Assembly (NCBI GenBank): GCA_017525875.1
Contig: JAFXSG010000013.1
Coordinates: forward strand, 126,154-190,153
Length of the DNA: 64,000 nucleotides
Direction: 5' to 3'
From: Clostridia bacterium
GTDB taxonomy: Bacteria; Bacillota; Clostridia; Christensenellales; CAG-138
Each line of letters opens with the position of its first letter. Within the stretch, counting starts at the first letter, position 1. A program made the translations under genes and the position numbers. Of this stretch, positions 42,878 through 51,900 are shown piece by piece. Below the pieces are notes generated by a model that was not told where the DNA came from, did not search any database, and saw nothing but the letters and a program-made list of their open reading frames with translations.

Positions 42878-43621
42878 TCAACCATTTTGGTCTTCTGTGT
42901 TTTCAAGCGAAGACAGGAATTCGATGTCCTTCTTCGTCAGTTCTGCCTTTTCAAGCAGATCCGGTCTGTTCTGTTTCGTTTTCAGCAGCGCTTGCTGCCT
43001 TCTCCATTTCTGGATCTCCGCATGGTTTCCGTTCAGGAGGACTTCCGGAACGGTCTTCTCCCTGTACTCAGCGGGACGCGTGTACTGCGGGTATTCAAGC
43101 AAGCCCGACGAAAAGCTTTCATCCTCCGCTGACTCCGCCGACCCGAGCACGCCCGGTATGAAGCGCGAAACGCAGTCGACAACGACCATTGCCGGGAGTT
43201 CGCCGCCGGTGAGGATATAGTCTCCGATGGAGATCTCGTCGTCCATCATATCCATGACGCGTTCGTCGATGCCTTCGTAATGGCCGGCAAGGATAAGAAG
43301 CCTTTCCTCCCGAGCCAGTTCGCGCGCAAGCTCTGTGGAAAGCTGCTTGCCGCGCGGGCTCATAACGATGCAGCGGGGCCTTATTTCGCTTTGCCCGGTC
43401 ACAGCGTCAATGCAGTCCATGATCGGCTGAGCCATCATAACCATACCCGCTCCGCCGCCATAGGGATAGTCATCCGTGTTATGGTGCTTGTTTAGCGAAT
43501 AGTCCCTGATATTGTGCGCACGAAACTCGAGGATGCCCTTCTCTGAAGCACGACCAAGCATGCTTGCATTAAGGACCCCATCGAACATTTCGGGGAATAT
43601 GGTCAGAATATCAATCCTCAA
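42878..43621 (-). CDS. trmD: tRNA (guanine37-N1)-methyltransferase TrmD
   Basis: SAM-dependent SPOUT methyltransferase that makes m1G37, preventing frameshifts. 247 residues. N-terminus MRIDILTIFPEMFDGVL; knot motifs DDYPYGGGAGMVM, LLILAGHYEGIDERV, and SIGDYILTGGELPAM. It starts with TTG (43621), inside the rimM end (11-base overlap), with GGAGG upstream. The C-terminal extension is normal. Confidence 0.97.
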   Translation of the reverse strand: MRIDILTIFPEMFDGVLNASMLGRASEKGILEFRAHNIRDYSLNKHHNTDDYPYGGGAGMVMMAQPIMDCIDAVTGQSEIRPRCIVMSPRGKQLSTELARELAREERLLILAGHYEGIDERVMDMMDDEISIGDYILTGGELPAMVVVDCVSRFIPGVLGSAESAEDESFSSGLLEYPQYTRPAEYREKTVPEVLLNGNHAEIQKWRRQQALLKTKQNRPDLLEKAELTKKDIEFLSSLENTEDQNG

Positions 43622-44132
43622 AGAAGCCGACCTCCGAAAGCACTTCCGAATTAAAAACGATCAGGCGGTTCTCGACGTCGACCCTGTCCAGCAGTTTTTT
43701 CAGTGCCGGGACAGACAGCTTGTGTTCTCCGCGAACGACGTACACGTCGTTTGCCGTGGTCTCGTAGACGTCTTCGACCACGCCCAGCTCTTCGCCGGTC
43801 GACGAAACGACCCGGCAGCCGACGACGTCCTTAATGAACCAGCTGCCTTCCGGCGGTTTGACCGCGTGCTCACGGTCTACGCACAGATACTTGTCGCGGA
43901 AGCGCTCAGCCTGATCCATGGTTGTGATACCGTCAAGCAGAATGATGACGCTGTTATCGTTAGCGACTCTCGCCGAGATTACTTTTGCTTTACGGTAACA
44001 GCCTTCACACGCTTCGATGTATGCGTCGGACAGTTTACGGAACCTTGAAAGGTCGTCGGTGAGCGGTAAGAGTTTAAGCTCGCCCTTCACGCCGTGGGGG
44101 CGAAGAAAAATACCAATGCGAAAATAGTCCAT
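43611..44132 (-). CDS. rimM: 16S rRNA processing factor RimM
   Basis: Binds S19 and helps mature the 30S head. 173 residues: N-terminal YFRIGIFLRPHGVKGELKLL (RimM barrel), then the PRC-barrel domain VGCRVVSSTGEELGVVEDVY. The last residues overlap trmD. It follows khpA by 60 bases that contain a terminator-like hairpin. Confidence 0.95.
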   Translation of the reverse strand: MDYFRIGIFLRPHGVKGELKLLPLTDDLSRFRKLSDAYIEACEGCYRKAKVISARVANDNSVIILLDGITTMDQAERFRDKYLCVDREHAVKPPEGSWFIKDVVGCRVVSSTGEELGVVEDVYETTANDVYVVRGEHKLSVPALKKLLDRVDVENRLIVFNSEVLSEVGFFED

Positions 44133-44147
44133 CAGTCAGTAAAATCG

Positions 44148-44187
44148 AAAAAGCGTCGCATAGGGAGGCCCCTGTGCAGGCGCTTTT
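44148..44187 (-). terminator. Terminator-like hairpin within the rpsP operon
   Basis: Outer arms AAAAGCG and CGCTTTTT enclose an inner AGGG/CCCT hairpin; the minus-strand tail reads TTTTTCGATTTTACTG. It lies between khpA and rimM and could lower expression of rimM-trmD relative to rpsP. Confidence 0.45.
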
Positions 44188-44192
44188 CAGGT

Positions 44193-44531
44193 TCAAAGAA
44201 TGTCGATGCGATACTTAACGTCGCTCTTTACGGTTGCTGCGCGAACAACGGTGCGGATCGCTTTTGCGATCCTGCCCTGCTTGCCAATGACTTTGCCCAT
44301 ATCATCTTTGGCGACGGAAAGCTCGATTGTGATCTGGCCTTCTTCGGCAGATTCTTCGTCTTCGTTTGCGCCAGCATCGGCTGCTTCGATGTTTTCGGCT
44401 TTGGGCTCTGCGTCGGTCCCGGTTTTCATAACGACCTTAACAGCGTCCGGCTCGTCTACAAGGTTCTTTGCGATGTATTCAACGAGCGCCATTACATCTT
44501 CTGCAGTGATTGACTTGATCTCGTCGCTCAT
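44193..44531 (-). CDS. khpA: KhpA-type KH-domain RNA-binding protein with acidic insertion
   Basis: 112 residues; KhpA (YlqC) is normally about 75. The N-terminal helix (DVMALVEYIAKNLVDEPDAV) and C-terminal KH motif (DDMGKVIGKQGRIAKAIRTV) are conserved; the GxxG loop is at residues 83-86. Between them, about residues 38-65, is an extra Glu/Ala/Asp-rich segment. KhpA forms complexes with KhpB/Jag and affects division and small RNAs. Its ATG overlaps the rpsP stop (TGATG). Confidence 0.93.
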   Translation of the reverse strand: MSDEIKSITAEDVMALVEYIAKNLVDEPDAVKVVMKTGTDAEPKAENIEAADAGANEDEESAEEGQITIELSVAKDDMGKVIGKQGRIAKAIRTVVRAATVKSDVKYRIDIL

Positions 44532-44773
44532 CAGTCGATGACACCGTTCTTCTTGAAGAGACCTCGAACGGTTTCGGTGGGCTGTGCGCCGTTCTTGATC
44601 CAGGTCTTTGCCTTCTCGGCATCAACTACGACCTGCTCGGGGTCGGTGAGGGGGTTGTAGTAGCCGATCTCCTCGACAAAAGCGCCGTCACGGGGAGCAC
44701 GGGAGTCTGCAACAACGATGCGGTAGAAGGGAGCCTTCTTTGCGCCCATTCTGCGAAGTCTGATCTTAAGCAT
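44531..44773 (-). CDS. rpsP: Ribosomal protein bS16
   Basis: 80 residues: [20 protein letters not shown], then [20 protein letters not shown]. It has a TTGGAGG ribosome site. It is followed by khpA, rimM and trmD in the classical order, and preceded by ffh 77 bases away. Confidence 0.98.
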   Translation of the reverse strand: MLKIRLRRMGAKKAPFYRIVVADSRAPRDGAFVEEIGYYNPLTDPEQVVVDAEKAKTWIKNGAQPTETVRGLFKKNGVID

Positions 44774-44849
44774 GATAGTTCCTCCAATAAATGATTTATG
44801 GTTTTTAGTTTATTTCCAACCTGCGGAAAACCGCCGGGTGTGGTCTTGG

Positions 44850-46208
44850 TTATGAATTGAAGCCGCCGCCTCCGAAGAGACCGCCAAGCAGCCCGCGGCG
44901 CTTCTTTCCCTTTCCCTTGCCGGTGAACTGCTTCATCAGCTGACGGGATTGCTCGAACTGTTTGAGGAGCCTGTTGACGTCCTGCACGGTGGTACCGCTT
45001 CCCGCAGCGATGCGTTTTTTGCGGCTCGCGTTGAGCAGTTCGGGCTTGCGCCTTTCCTTCGGAGTCATGGAGCGGATGATCGCTTCCATCCTGCCCATGG
45101 CTTTGTTGTCGATCTGAACGTCCTTGAGCTGGGAAGCGTTGACGCCCGGCATCATGCCGAGTATCTCTTCCATCGAGCCCATTTTCTTCATCTGCTGGAA
45201 CTGATCGAGGAAGTCTTCCAGTGTGAATCCGTCGTTCTTGATCTTGCTTGCGAGCTCGAGCGCCTGCTTTTCGTCAAAGGCTTGCTCCGCCTTCTCGATC
45301 AGAGTGAGCACGTCGCCCATGCCGAGGATCCTCGACGCCATTCTGTCCGGATAGAACGGTTCGATATCGGTCAGCTTTTCGCCGATGCCGGAGAATTTGA
45401 TCGGCTTGCCCGTGACCTGGCGCACGGAAAGCGCCGCACCGCCGCGCGTGTCGCCGTCGAGCTTCGTGAGGATGACGCCCGTGAGGCCGAGCTTTTCGTT
45501 GAACGAAGCAGCGACGTTGACGGCATCCTGACCTGTCATGGAGTCCACAACGAGGAGCGTTTCGGCAGGTTTCGCAAACTCCTTGATCGCAGCGATCTCG
45601 TCCATCATCGTTTCATCGATGTGCAGGCGGCCTGCGGTATCGATGATGACGACGTCCATGAGATTGCGTTCCGCGTAAGCAATGGCTTCCTCGACGGTCT
45701 TCACGGGGTTCTGTGTCCCCCGCTCGAAAACAGGAACGTTGACCTTTTCGCCGACGACCTGCAGCTGAGTGATCGCCGCCGGGCGGTAGATATCGCAGGC
45801 AACGAGGAGAGGCTTTTTGCTCTGAGTCTTAGCGAGGTAAGCTGCAAGCTTACCGGCCATGGTGGTCTTGCCCGCACCCTGAAGACCCGCAAGCAGGATT
45901 ATGGAAGGTTTTCTCGGGCCGAACTCAAGCTTTGCGACCGATCCGCCCATGAGCTCTGTGAGCTCCTCGTTGACGATCTTGATTATCTGTTGGGACGGCG
46001 TCAGGCTTTCGAGCACCTCGGTGCCGACAGCACGCGCTGAAACGGAGTTCACAAACTGTTTGACGATGGTAAAGTTGACGTCGGCCTCGATCAGCGCAAG
46101 CTTGACCTCGCGCATCGCCTCTTTGACCTCTTTCTCGGTCAGCTTGCCGCGGTTGCCAAGTTTTTTAAAGATATTCTGAAACTTTGAAGAAAGGCCCTCA
46201 AATGCCAT
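44850..46208 (-). CDS. ffh: Signal recognition particle GTPase Ffh
   Basis: Targets membrane and secreted proteins co-translationally. 452 residues. NG domain with Walker A LAGLQGAGKTT, DTAGRLHIDE and TKLDGDTRGGAA; the C-terminal M domain is Met-rich (LDQFQQMKKMGSMEEILGMM) and ends in a Gly-rich GGLFGGGGFNS tail. It overlaps ylxM by 11 bases. Its receptor, FtsY, is encoded at 52.6 kb on the other strand. Confidence 0.98.
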   Translation of the reverse strand: MAFEGLSSKFQNIFKKLGNRGKLTEKEVKEAMREVKLALIEADVNFTIVKQFVNSVSARAVGTEVLESLTPSQQIIKIVNEELTELMGGSVAKLEFGPRKPSIILLAGLQGAGKTTMAGKLAAYLAKTQSKKPLLVACDIYRPAAITQLQVVGEKVNVPVFERGTQNPVKTVEEAIAYAERNLMDVVIIDTAGRLHIDETMMDEIAAIKEFAKPAETLLVVDSMTGQDAVNVAASFNEKLGLTGVILTKLDGDTRGGAALSVRQVTGKPIKFSGIGEKLTDIEPFYPDRMASRILGMGDVLTLIEKAEQAFDEKQALELASKIKNDGFTLEDFLDQFQQMKKMGSMEEILGMMPGVNASQLKDVQIDNKAMGRMEAIIRSMTPKERRKPELLNASRKKRIAAGSGTTVQDVNRLLKQFEQSRQLMKQFTGKGKGKKRRGLLGGLFGGGGFNS

Positions 46209-46569
46209 CGTTTCCCTCCATCATGTCCGAAAGTTCGGAGAGCATGGACTCTATGCCGGCAAGCTCCGCCGCACGTTTCCCTGCGTCTTCTTCCGCAAGC
46301 GAGCTGAGCCCGGAGCGAATGCTCCGGATCAGTTCGGCAGCATGTCTGTCCCTGCTGATAAGATGCAGCTTGGTTTCCATATCGGCAAGCGTCTTTGCGC
46401 CTCTTGCGATCGCGTCGCGCACGCCCTGGCGGGAAATGCCCTTCTGTTCGGCGATCTCGCTGAGCGAAAGGTCTTCGTCGCAGCTGAGTTCGATCAGCTC
46501 GCGCTGATTCTCAGTTAAAAACGCTCCGTAATAATCGATAAGCAGACTGAGTTCGATCCTGTCCGGCAT
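46198..46569 (-). CDS. ylxM: YlxM/p13-like UPF0122 protein, HTH
   Basis: 123 residues. Sigma-70 region 4-like helix-turn-helix: LLIDYYGAFLTENQRELIEL and LSLSEIAEQKGISRQGVRDA. YlxM stimulates the SRP GTPase in streptococci and is always next to ffh, which it overlaps by 11 bases here. First gene of the SRP-ribosomal operon, with its own promoter. Confidence 0.94.
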   Translation of the reverse strand: MPDRIELSLLIDYYGAFLTENQRELIELSCDEDLSLSEIAEQKGISRQGVRDAIARGAKTLADMETKLHLISRDRHAAELIRSIRSGLSSLAEEDAGKRAAELAGIESMLSELSDMMEGNDGI

Positions 46570-46616
46570 GCTGCACCTCGTTCTGGCTGTAAAGGTTTTT
46601 CGCTTTACAGAGGCAT

Positions 46617-46644
46617 ATTATACTGATTTTTCCGGGAATGTCAA
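46617..46644 (-). promoter_or_regulatory. Promoter of ylxM-ffh
   Basis: On the minus strand consensus TTGACA (46639-46644), 16-base spacer, TATAAT (46617-46622). It is back to back with the plsX promoter. Confidence 0.75.
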
Positions 46645-46727
46645 TACTTTCGTCAGCGAATCGGATATATATTTGTTAAACCGAAACCGCTGCTGGAACG
46701 TTAATATTGTGACGAACAAAATCAACA

Positions 46728-46756
46728 TTGAAAAGAGGTGTTATTTGCACTATAAT
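46728..46756 (+). promoter_or_regulatory. Promoter of plsX
   Basis: TTGAAA (46728-46733), 17-base spacer, TATAAT (46751-46756). No FapR-like palindrome is seen around it. Confidence 0.7.
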
Positions 46757-46828
46757 TGTTTTGTTTATGAAAAGCGTTCTGATTTGGCAGATCCATTTCA
46801 ATACGCCTAATCGAAAGGAAATCCGATT

Positions 46829-47836
46829 ATGAAATTTGCGATCGACGTTTTCGGCGGCGATAACGCCCCCGCCGCGATCATTCAGGGCTGCATTGAAGCG
46901 CTTCAGCTTCACGATGATTTCAGCCTGATCCTGTTCGGCGATGAAACAAGGATCCGCGAGGAGCTTTCCGGCCGGGAGTATGACGCTTCCCGAATCGAGA
47001 TCGTCCATGCTCCGGACGTTATCACCTGTGAAGATCAGCCCACGCACGCCGTCACGAAGAAGCCCGAGAGCTCAATGGTCCGTGCTCTGCGCGCTGTTGC
47101 TGATAAGGAAGCCGAGTGCTTTATCTCCGCCGGCAGCACCGGAGCCGTGCTCGCAGGTGCGATTTTCAAAGTGAAGCGCATCCCGGGCATCAAACGCCCG
47201 GCGCTCGCGCCCATCATGCCGACGCTGCAGGGACCCGCGATGCTCATCGACTGCGGTGCAAACGTTGACAGCAAGCCGGAATACCTCGTGCAGTTCGCTC
47301 TGATGGGTTCTGCATATATGAAAGGCGTTATGGGGATCGGATCGCCCCGCGTAGCTCTCATCAACAACGGTGCCGAGGAGGAGAAGGGCAACGAGCTCAC
47401 TAAGGCGGCATATCAGCTGCTGAAATCGACACACGGGATCAACTTCGTCGGCAACTGCGAACCCAGAGACGTTATGAGCGGAGATTACGACGTTCTCGTA
47501 TGTGACGGTTTTGTGGGCAACACGGTGCTTAAATCCATCGAAGGCACCGCAAGCGCGATCATGAAAATGCTCAAGACCGAGATCATGGCCAAAAAGCGCA
47601 GCAAGATAGGCGCACTGCTTTGCCGCAGCTCATTCCGAACGCTTAAGAAGCGTATGGACTATTCCGAATACGGCGGCGCGCCGCTGCTCGGCATCAACGG
47701 CGGGATCATCAAAGCGCATGGCTCGAGCGACGCACATGCCTTTGCTTCCGCGATCGGCCAGGCCCGCAAGCTGGTGCTCGGAGATATAACTAATAAGATC
47801 GCCGAAGCTGCCGCATCAATACATATTGACAGTTGA
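46829..47836 (+). CDS. plsX: Phosphate acyltransferase PlsX
   Basis: Converts acyl-ACP to acyl-phosphate for phosphatidic acid synthesis at the membrane. 335 residues: FAIDVFGGDNAPAAIIQGC at the start, then FISAGSTGAVLAGAIFKV, LIDCGANVDSKPEYLVQF, VCDGFVGNTVLKSIEG, and the end GINGGIIKAHGSSDAHAFA. AAAGGAAA precedes the ATG. First gene of the plsX-acpP-rnc-smc-ftsY cluster; fapR and fab genes are absent here. Confidence 0.97.
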   Translation: MKFAIDVFGGDNAPAAIIQGCIEALQLHDDFSLILFGDETRIREELSGREYDASRIEIVHAPDVITCEDQPTHAVTKKPESSMVRALRAVADKEAECFISAGSTGAVLAGAIFKVKRIPGIKRPALAPIMPTLQGPAMLIDCGANVDSKPEYLVQFALMGSAYMKGVMGIGSPRVALINNGAEEEKGNELTKAAYQLLKSTHGINFVGNCEPRDVMSGDYDVLVCDGFVGNTVLKSIEGTASAIMKMLKTEIMAKKRSKIGALLCRSSFRTLKKRMDYSEYGGAPLLGINGGIIKAHGSSDAHAFASAIGQARKLVLGDITNKIAEAAASIHIDS

Positions 47837-47854
47837 CTCGCTTTATGATACAAT
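47826..47854 (+). promoter_or_regulatory. Promoter of acpP, overlapping the plsX end
   Basis: TTGACA (47826-47831), 17-base spacer, TACAAT (47849-47854). The -35 lies within the last plsX codons, so acpP can be expressed separately and more strongly than plsX. Confidence 0.7.
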
Positions 47855-47948
47855 AGCTTGTGGTGGTTTTTAGACCGCGATCCAAATTACGGCATCCGAT
47901 CCATGGTCGAAGCCGAACTAAATAATCCCAGTAAAGGAGACTGAATAA

Positions 47949-48170
47949 ATGTTGGATGAAATTCGTCAGGCAATTGCCGATCAGCTGAATATCCCCGTCG
48001 AGAAGGTCACCCCCGAATCGCAGCTTATCGAGGACCTCAAAGCGGACTCCATCGATCTCTACGAGCTCATCATGGGCCTCGAGGAGCGTTACGGCATCGA
48101 GATCTCCGACGAGGTCCTGCCCAAGATCAAGACCGTGGGCGACATCGTTAAGTACATCGATATCAATTAA
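47949..48170 (+). CDS. acpP: Acyl carrier protein
   Basis: 73 residues, acidic, four-helix. The phosphopantetheine Ser is Ser34 in KADSIDLYEL (DSI instead of the more common DSL). Carries growing acyl chains in type II fatty acid synthesis and gives acyl groups to PlsX. It has its own promoter and terminator in addition to possible read-through from plsX. AAAGGAG precedes the ATG. Confidence 0.97.
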   Translation: MLDEIRQAIADQLNIPVEKVTPESQLIEDLKADSIDLYELIMGLEERYGIEISDEVLPKIKTVGDIVKYIDIN

Positions 48171-48179
48171 CCCAAGCGA

Positions 48180-48217
48180 AAAGGCCCACATCGCTCACAC
48201 AAACGGTGCGGGCCTTT
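48180..48217 (+). terminator. Terminator or attenuator after acpP
   Basis: AAAGGCCC and GGGCCTTT are the outer arms, with a further part-paired inner stem, followed by ATCTTATTG. The T run is short; rnc, smc and ftsY have no visible promoter of their own and may depend on read-through here. Confidence 0.6.
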
Positions 48218-48259
48218 ATCTTATTGCCTGCCGGCAAGGCTGCCGGTATCAATGCTGTT

Positions 48260-48970
48260 ATGAACGAACGAAGAATTGCTGAACTTGAAGAGCTGATGTC
48301 AAAACTCAGCTACAGCTTCACCGATCCCGCTCTTTTGAACACCGCGCTCACCCACTCGTCCTTCGTCAAAGGTGAGAACAGGGCAACACTGCATAACGAG
48401 CGCATGGAGTTCCTGGGCGATGCTGTACTTGAGCTTTGTGTCAGCGAATACCTCTATTTGAATCATCCGCATATGAACGAGGGCATGATGACGCGCACAC
48501 GTTCGCGCGCCGTCTATGAGCACGCGCTGTATAAAGCCGCGAAAGAGCTCGACCTCGGAAAGTACCTCCGTCTCAGCCACGGCGAAGAGAATACCGGCGG
48601 GCGTGATAAGCCCTCCATCCTCTCCGATGCGCTTGAAGCGGTCATAGGTGCGCTGTTCCTCGACGGAGGCATCAGCGCCGCCAAGCCTTTTGTGCTTAGT
48701 TTTGCGGCAGAAAGCATCGCCGAAGCCGTAAAATCAGTCACAGCCAAGGATTATAAAACACTTCTTCAGGAATACGTGCAGCACAATCATACCGGGGAGC
48801 TTGAATACACCGTCATCGGTATATCAGGCCCCGATCATAAGCGTGTGTTCACGATGCAGGTGAGCATCGGCGGCGTCGTTTACGGATTCGGCGAAGGCTC
48901 TACCAAGCAGGAAGCAGGTCAGAACGCCGCAAAAGCAACGCTTGAACTTCTCGATCAGCCTATGGAGTAG
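48260..48970 (+). CDS. rnc: Ribonuclease III
   Basis: Double-strand-specific endoribonuclease, matures rRNA and mRNAs. 236 residues. Signature NERMEFLGDAVLELCVSEYL with the metal Glu/Asp; second site DALEAVIGALFLDGG; C-terminal dsRNA-binding domain DYKTLLQEYVQ and GEGSTKQEAGQNAAKATLEL. The ATG at 48260 is preferred: an upstream GTG (48206) would lie inside the terminator hairpin. The ribosome site is weak. smc begins 17 bases after. Confidence 0.96.
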   Translation: MNERRIAELEELMSKLSYSFTDPALLNTALTHSSFVKGENRATLHNERMEFLGDAVLELCVSEYLYLNHPHMNEGMMTRTRSRAVYEHALYKAAKELDLGKYLRLSHGEENTGGRDKPSILSDALEAVIGALFLDGGISAAKPFVLSFAAESIAEAVKSVTAKDYKTLLQEYVQHNHTGELEYTVIGISGPDHKRVFTMQVSIGGVVYGFGEGSTKQEAGQNAAKATLELLDQPME

Positions 48971-48987
48971 TCTTTCCTCAGAAACTA

Positions 48988-51900
48988 ATGCAGCTTACCA
49001 AACTCGAAATCAACGGTTTTAAATCCTTTGCAAAGAAAACTGAGCTCGTTTTCGAGCAGGGGATTACCGGTATACTCGGCCCGAACGGATGCGGCAAAAG
49101 CAATATTTCCGACGCATTCCGTTTTGTTTTGGGCGAGCAGAGCGCGCGTGCGCTGCGAGGCAAAAAGGTTGAGGATTTTATTTTCGGCGGCACCGAAAAG
49201 CGAAGGCCGCTCTCCTATTGCGAAGTCACTATGTATTTCGACAACAGCGACGGCATGCTCGCTTCTCCGTATTCGGAAGTCGCTGTTACCCGCCGCGCCT
49301 TCCGCTCCGGCGAAAGCGAGTATTACATCAACAAAAATGCCTGCCGCCTTAAGGATATCCAGGAGCTGTTCCGCGATACCGGCATCGGCAAGGACGGTTA
49401 TTCCATAATCGGGCAGGGACGCGTCAGCGATATCCTTTCCGACCGTTCCGGTGAACGCCGTGTAGTTTTCGAAGAAGCGGCAGGCGTCATGAAGTACCGC
49501 ACGCGCAAGGAAGAAGCCGAACGCAAACTTCAGAATACGGAAAAAAACCTCGTTCGCCTTGAGGATATCATACGCGAACTCGAAAGCCGCCTCGAGCCTC
49601 TTCGTGAACAGAGCGAAAAGGCGAACGAGTATTTTAAACTTCGGGAAGAACTTCGTGATCTTGAGATAAACCTCTATCTTTATCAATACGATAAGTCGAA
49701 TGAACGCATCGCGCTTCTCAGGGAGCAGGCAAAGCAGCTTGGCGACGAACTTATCTCCGCATCCGCAGAGGAAGAGAGCTTTGCCTCCGTCTGTGCGGAG
49801 GAAGAAAGCACCGAACGCAGCCTTTCCGCATCTATCAGCGAAGCGTCCGAAAAACTGATCGCTTTCTCATCCTCCGTTGAATCGCAGCTCGGCGATGAAA
49901 AGCTGCTTCGCGAACGCATATCAACGCTCAACCGCGAGATCGAACAGGCGGCTGCCGATAAAGCCGCTGTCGAAAGTCAGATAGCAGCGGGAAAAGAGAC
50001 TATTGCCGTTCTTGAAAACACGATGGCAGGCTTCTCGAACGATACAGCGGCGCTTGATAAGAGCCTTGAAGAAGCCGAAGCCCGTTTCCGTGCGCTTGAG
50101 GAGAACATCAACTCCAAGGAAACAGAACTTGAAGCGCGCAAGCAGGCCATGATGGAAGCGATGAATCGCCTTGCTGACACCAAGAGCCGTGTTTCGCGCC
50201 TTGCCGCAATGCGTGAATCGTTTGTTTCAAGGCTCGGATCGCTCTCGGAGGAAAGGCATTCCGCAGAGGAGGAAGCTGAAAAGCTTGACGTAGAGCTTGC
50301 TGAGATCCGCGAAGCGATCGGCTTTGTCAACGGTGAGCTTGATAAGCTGAGCAAGGAGCGCGCCGCCCATGCTGCCAAAGCATCGCAGCTGCAAAACGAA
50401 ATGGTCGACGAGCAGAAACAGCTGCGAAAAGCTGAGGATGAATTGAATGCGATCTCCTCCCGCGCTAAGGTGCTTGAGGAAATGAAGCGGGCGCACGAGG
50501 GTTATTATGCCAGCGTACGAAATCTTTTGAGGGATGCGTCCCGTGACCCGGAGCTCGGCAAACGCATTCACGGCGTAGTGGCGGAGCTCATAAACGTTCC
50601 GGAAAAATACGAGCGCGCGATCGAAATGGCGCTCGGTGCATCTCTGCAGAACATCATTGTTCCGACAGAGCAGGATGCGAAAGCCGTGATCGGTCATCTC
50701 CGCTCGCGCGAGTACGGCAGGGCTACGCTGCTTCCCGTTTCTGCCATGCGCTCGCGTCTGCTCACGAACGAAGAAAAAAGCTTTATCAACGTCGAAGGCT
50801 GCTATGGCATTGCCTCCGAGCTCGTCGGCTTCTCCCCCGCTTTCAAAAACGTTATCGAGAACCTGCTCGGCAGGACCGTCATCGTTCGGGATATCGATAC
50901 CGGCATCATGATAAACAAGCGCGCAAAGTCAGCTTTCAGGATCGCAACGCTTGAAGGCGATATCCTGAACCCCGGCGGAAGTATGACCGGCGGCAGTGTT
51001 CAGAAGCGAGAGTTCAGCCTGCTCGGCCGCGAAAGAGAGATAGAGGAGCTTGCAGCTAAGAAGCGGAGCATATCCGGCAGGGTCGAAGAGCTTGGAGCTG
51101 CCGTACTGAAAAAGCAGGCTCAGCTTGCGCAAGCCGCGAGGACGGACTCCGAATTCGGCGAGCGCGTGCAGAAGCTCCGGCTGTCGCTCGCATCCAATAA
51201 CGAAAAAGCCGATATCATCGATAAATACGTTCAGAAAAACAAAGAAACACTTTCTAAGCTTGACGCCGAACGATCGATGATCGACGATTCGATAGCCGAT
51301 ATTGACCGCGAAAGCGCAGAAGCCGAAAAAGCCGAGCATACGATCAGCGAAGGCAATACCGTTACGAACGATGATATTCGTTTGGCACAGCAGGTTCTGA
51401 CCGGCCTTCGCGCCGAGCTTCAGCGCGCAAACGAAGAGACCACCGCGCTGAAGGTGCGTCAGATGGCGGCTGCGAAGGAAAAGAACGCCGCCGCTGCCGA
51501 AAAAGTGAGGCTCGAACGCGAGAACGAGCAGCTTTCAGCAAAGCTCGTCGAACGCGCTCAGTACATCGCGTCCGCTGGTCATTCTGTTAAAGCGCTTGAA
51601 AGCGAGCTTGCAGAACTCGATTCAGCACTTGGCAGCGAGCGCGAGCGCGTGAACGCACTCACCGATGAGCTGCACGCAATGCAGGCCGAACGCGAAGCTC
51701 ATCTCAGGCTGCTTGACGAATCTCGCGGCCGCCGTGAACAGGTGCTTATGCAGATCAGCGAGCTGAAAGAACGCCTGCACCGAAACGAGCTGCAGCACAA
51801 CAAGCTTTCTATCGACCTTGATAACATGGCCGAACGCATCTGGCAGGATTATGAGCTGACATACGAGAACGCTCTCCCCTTCCGCCGCCAGTTACCGGTC

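Noticed and set aside
44949..46040. Long plus-strand open frame opposite ffh
   Set aside because: Antisense shadow of ffh; produced by GC-skewed third positions.
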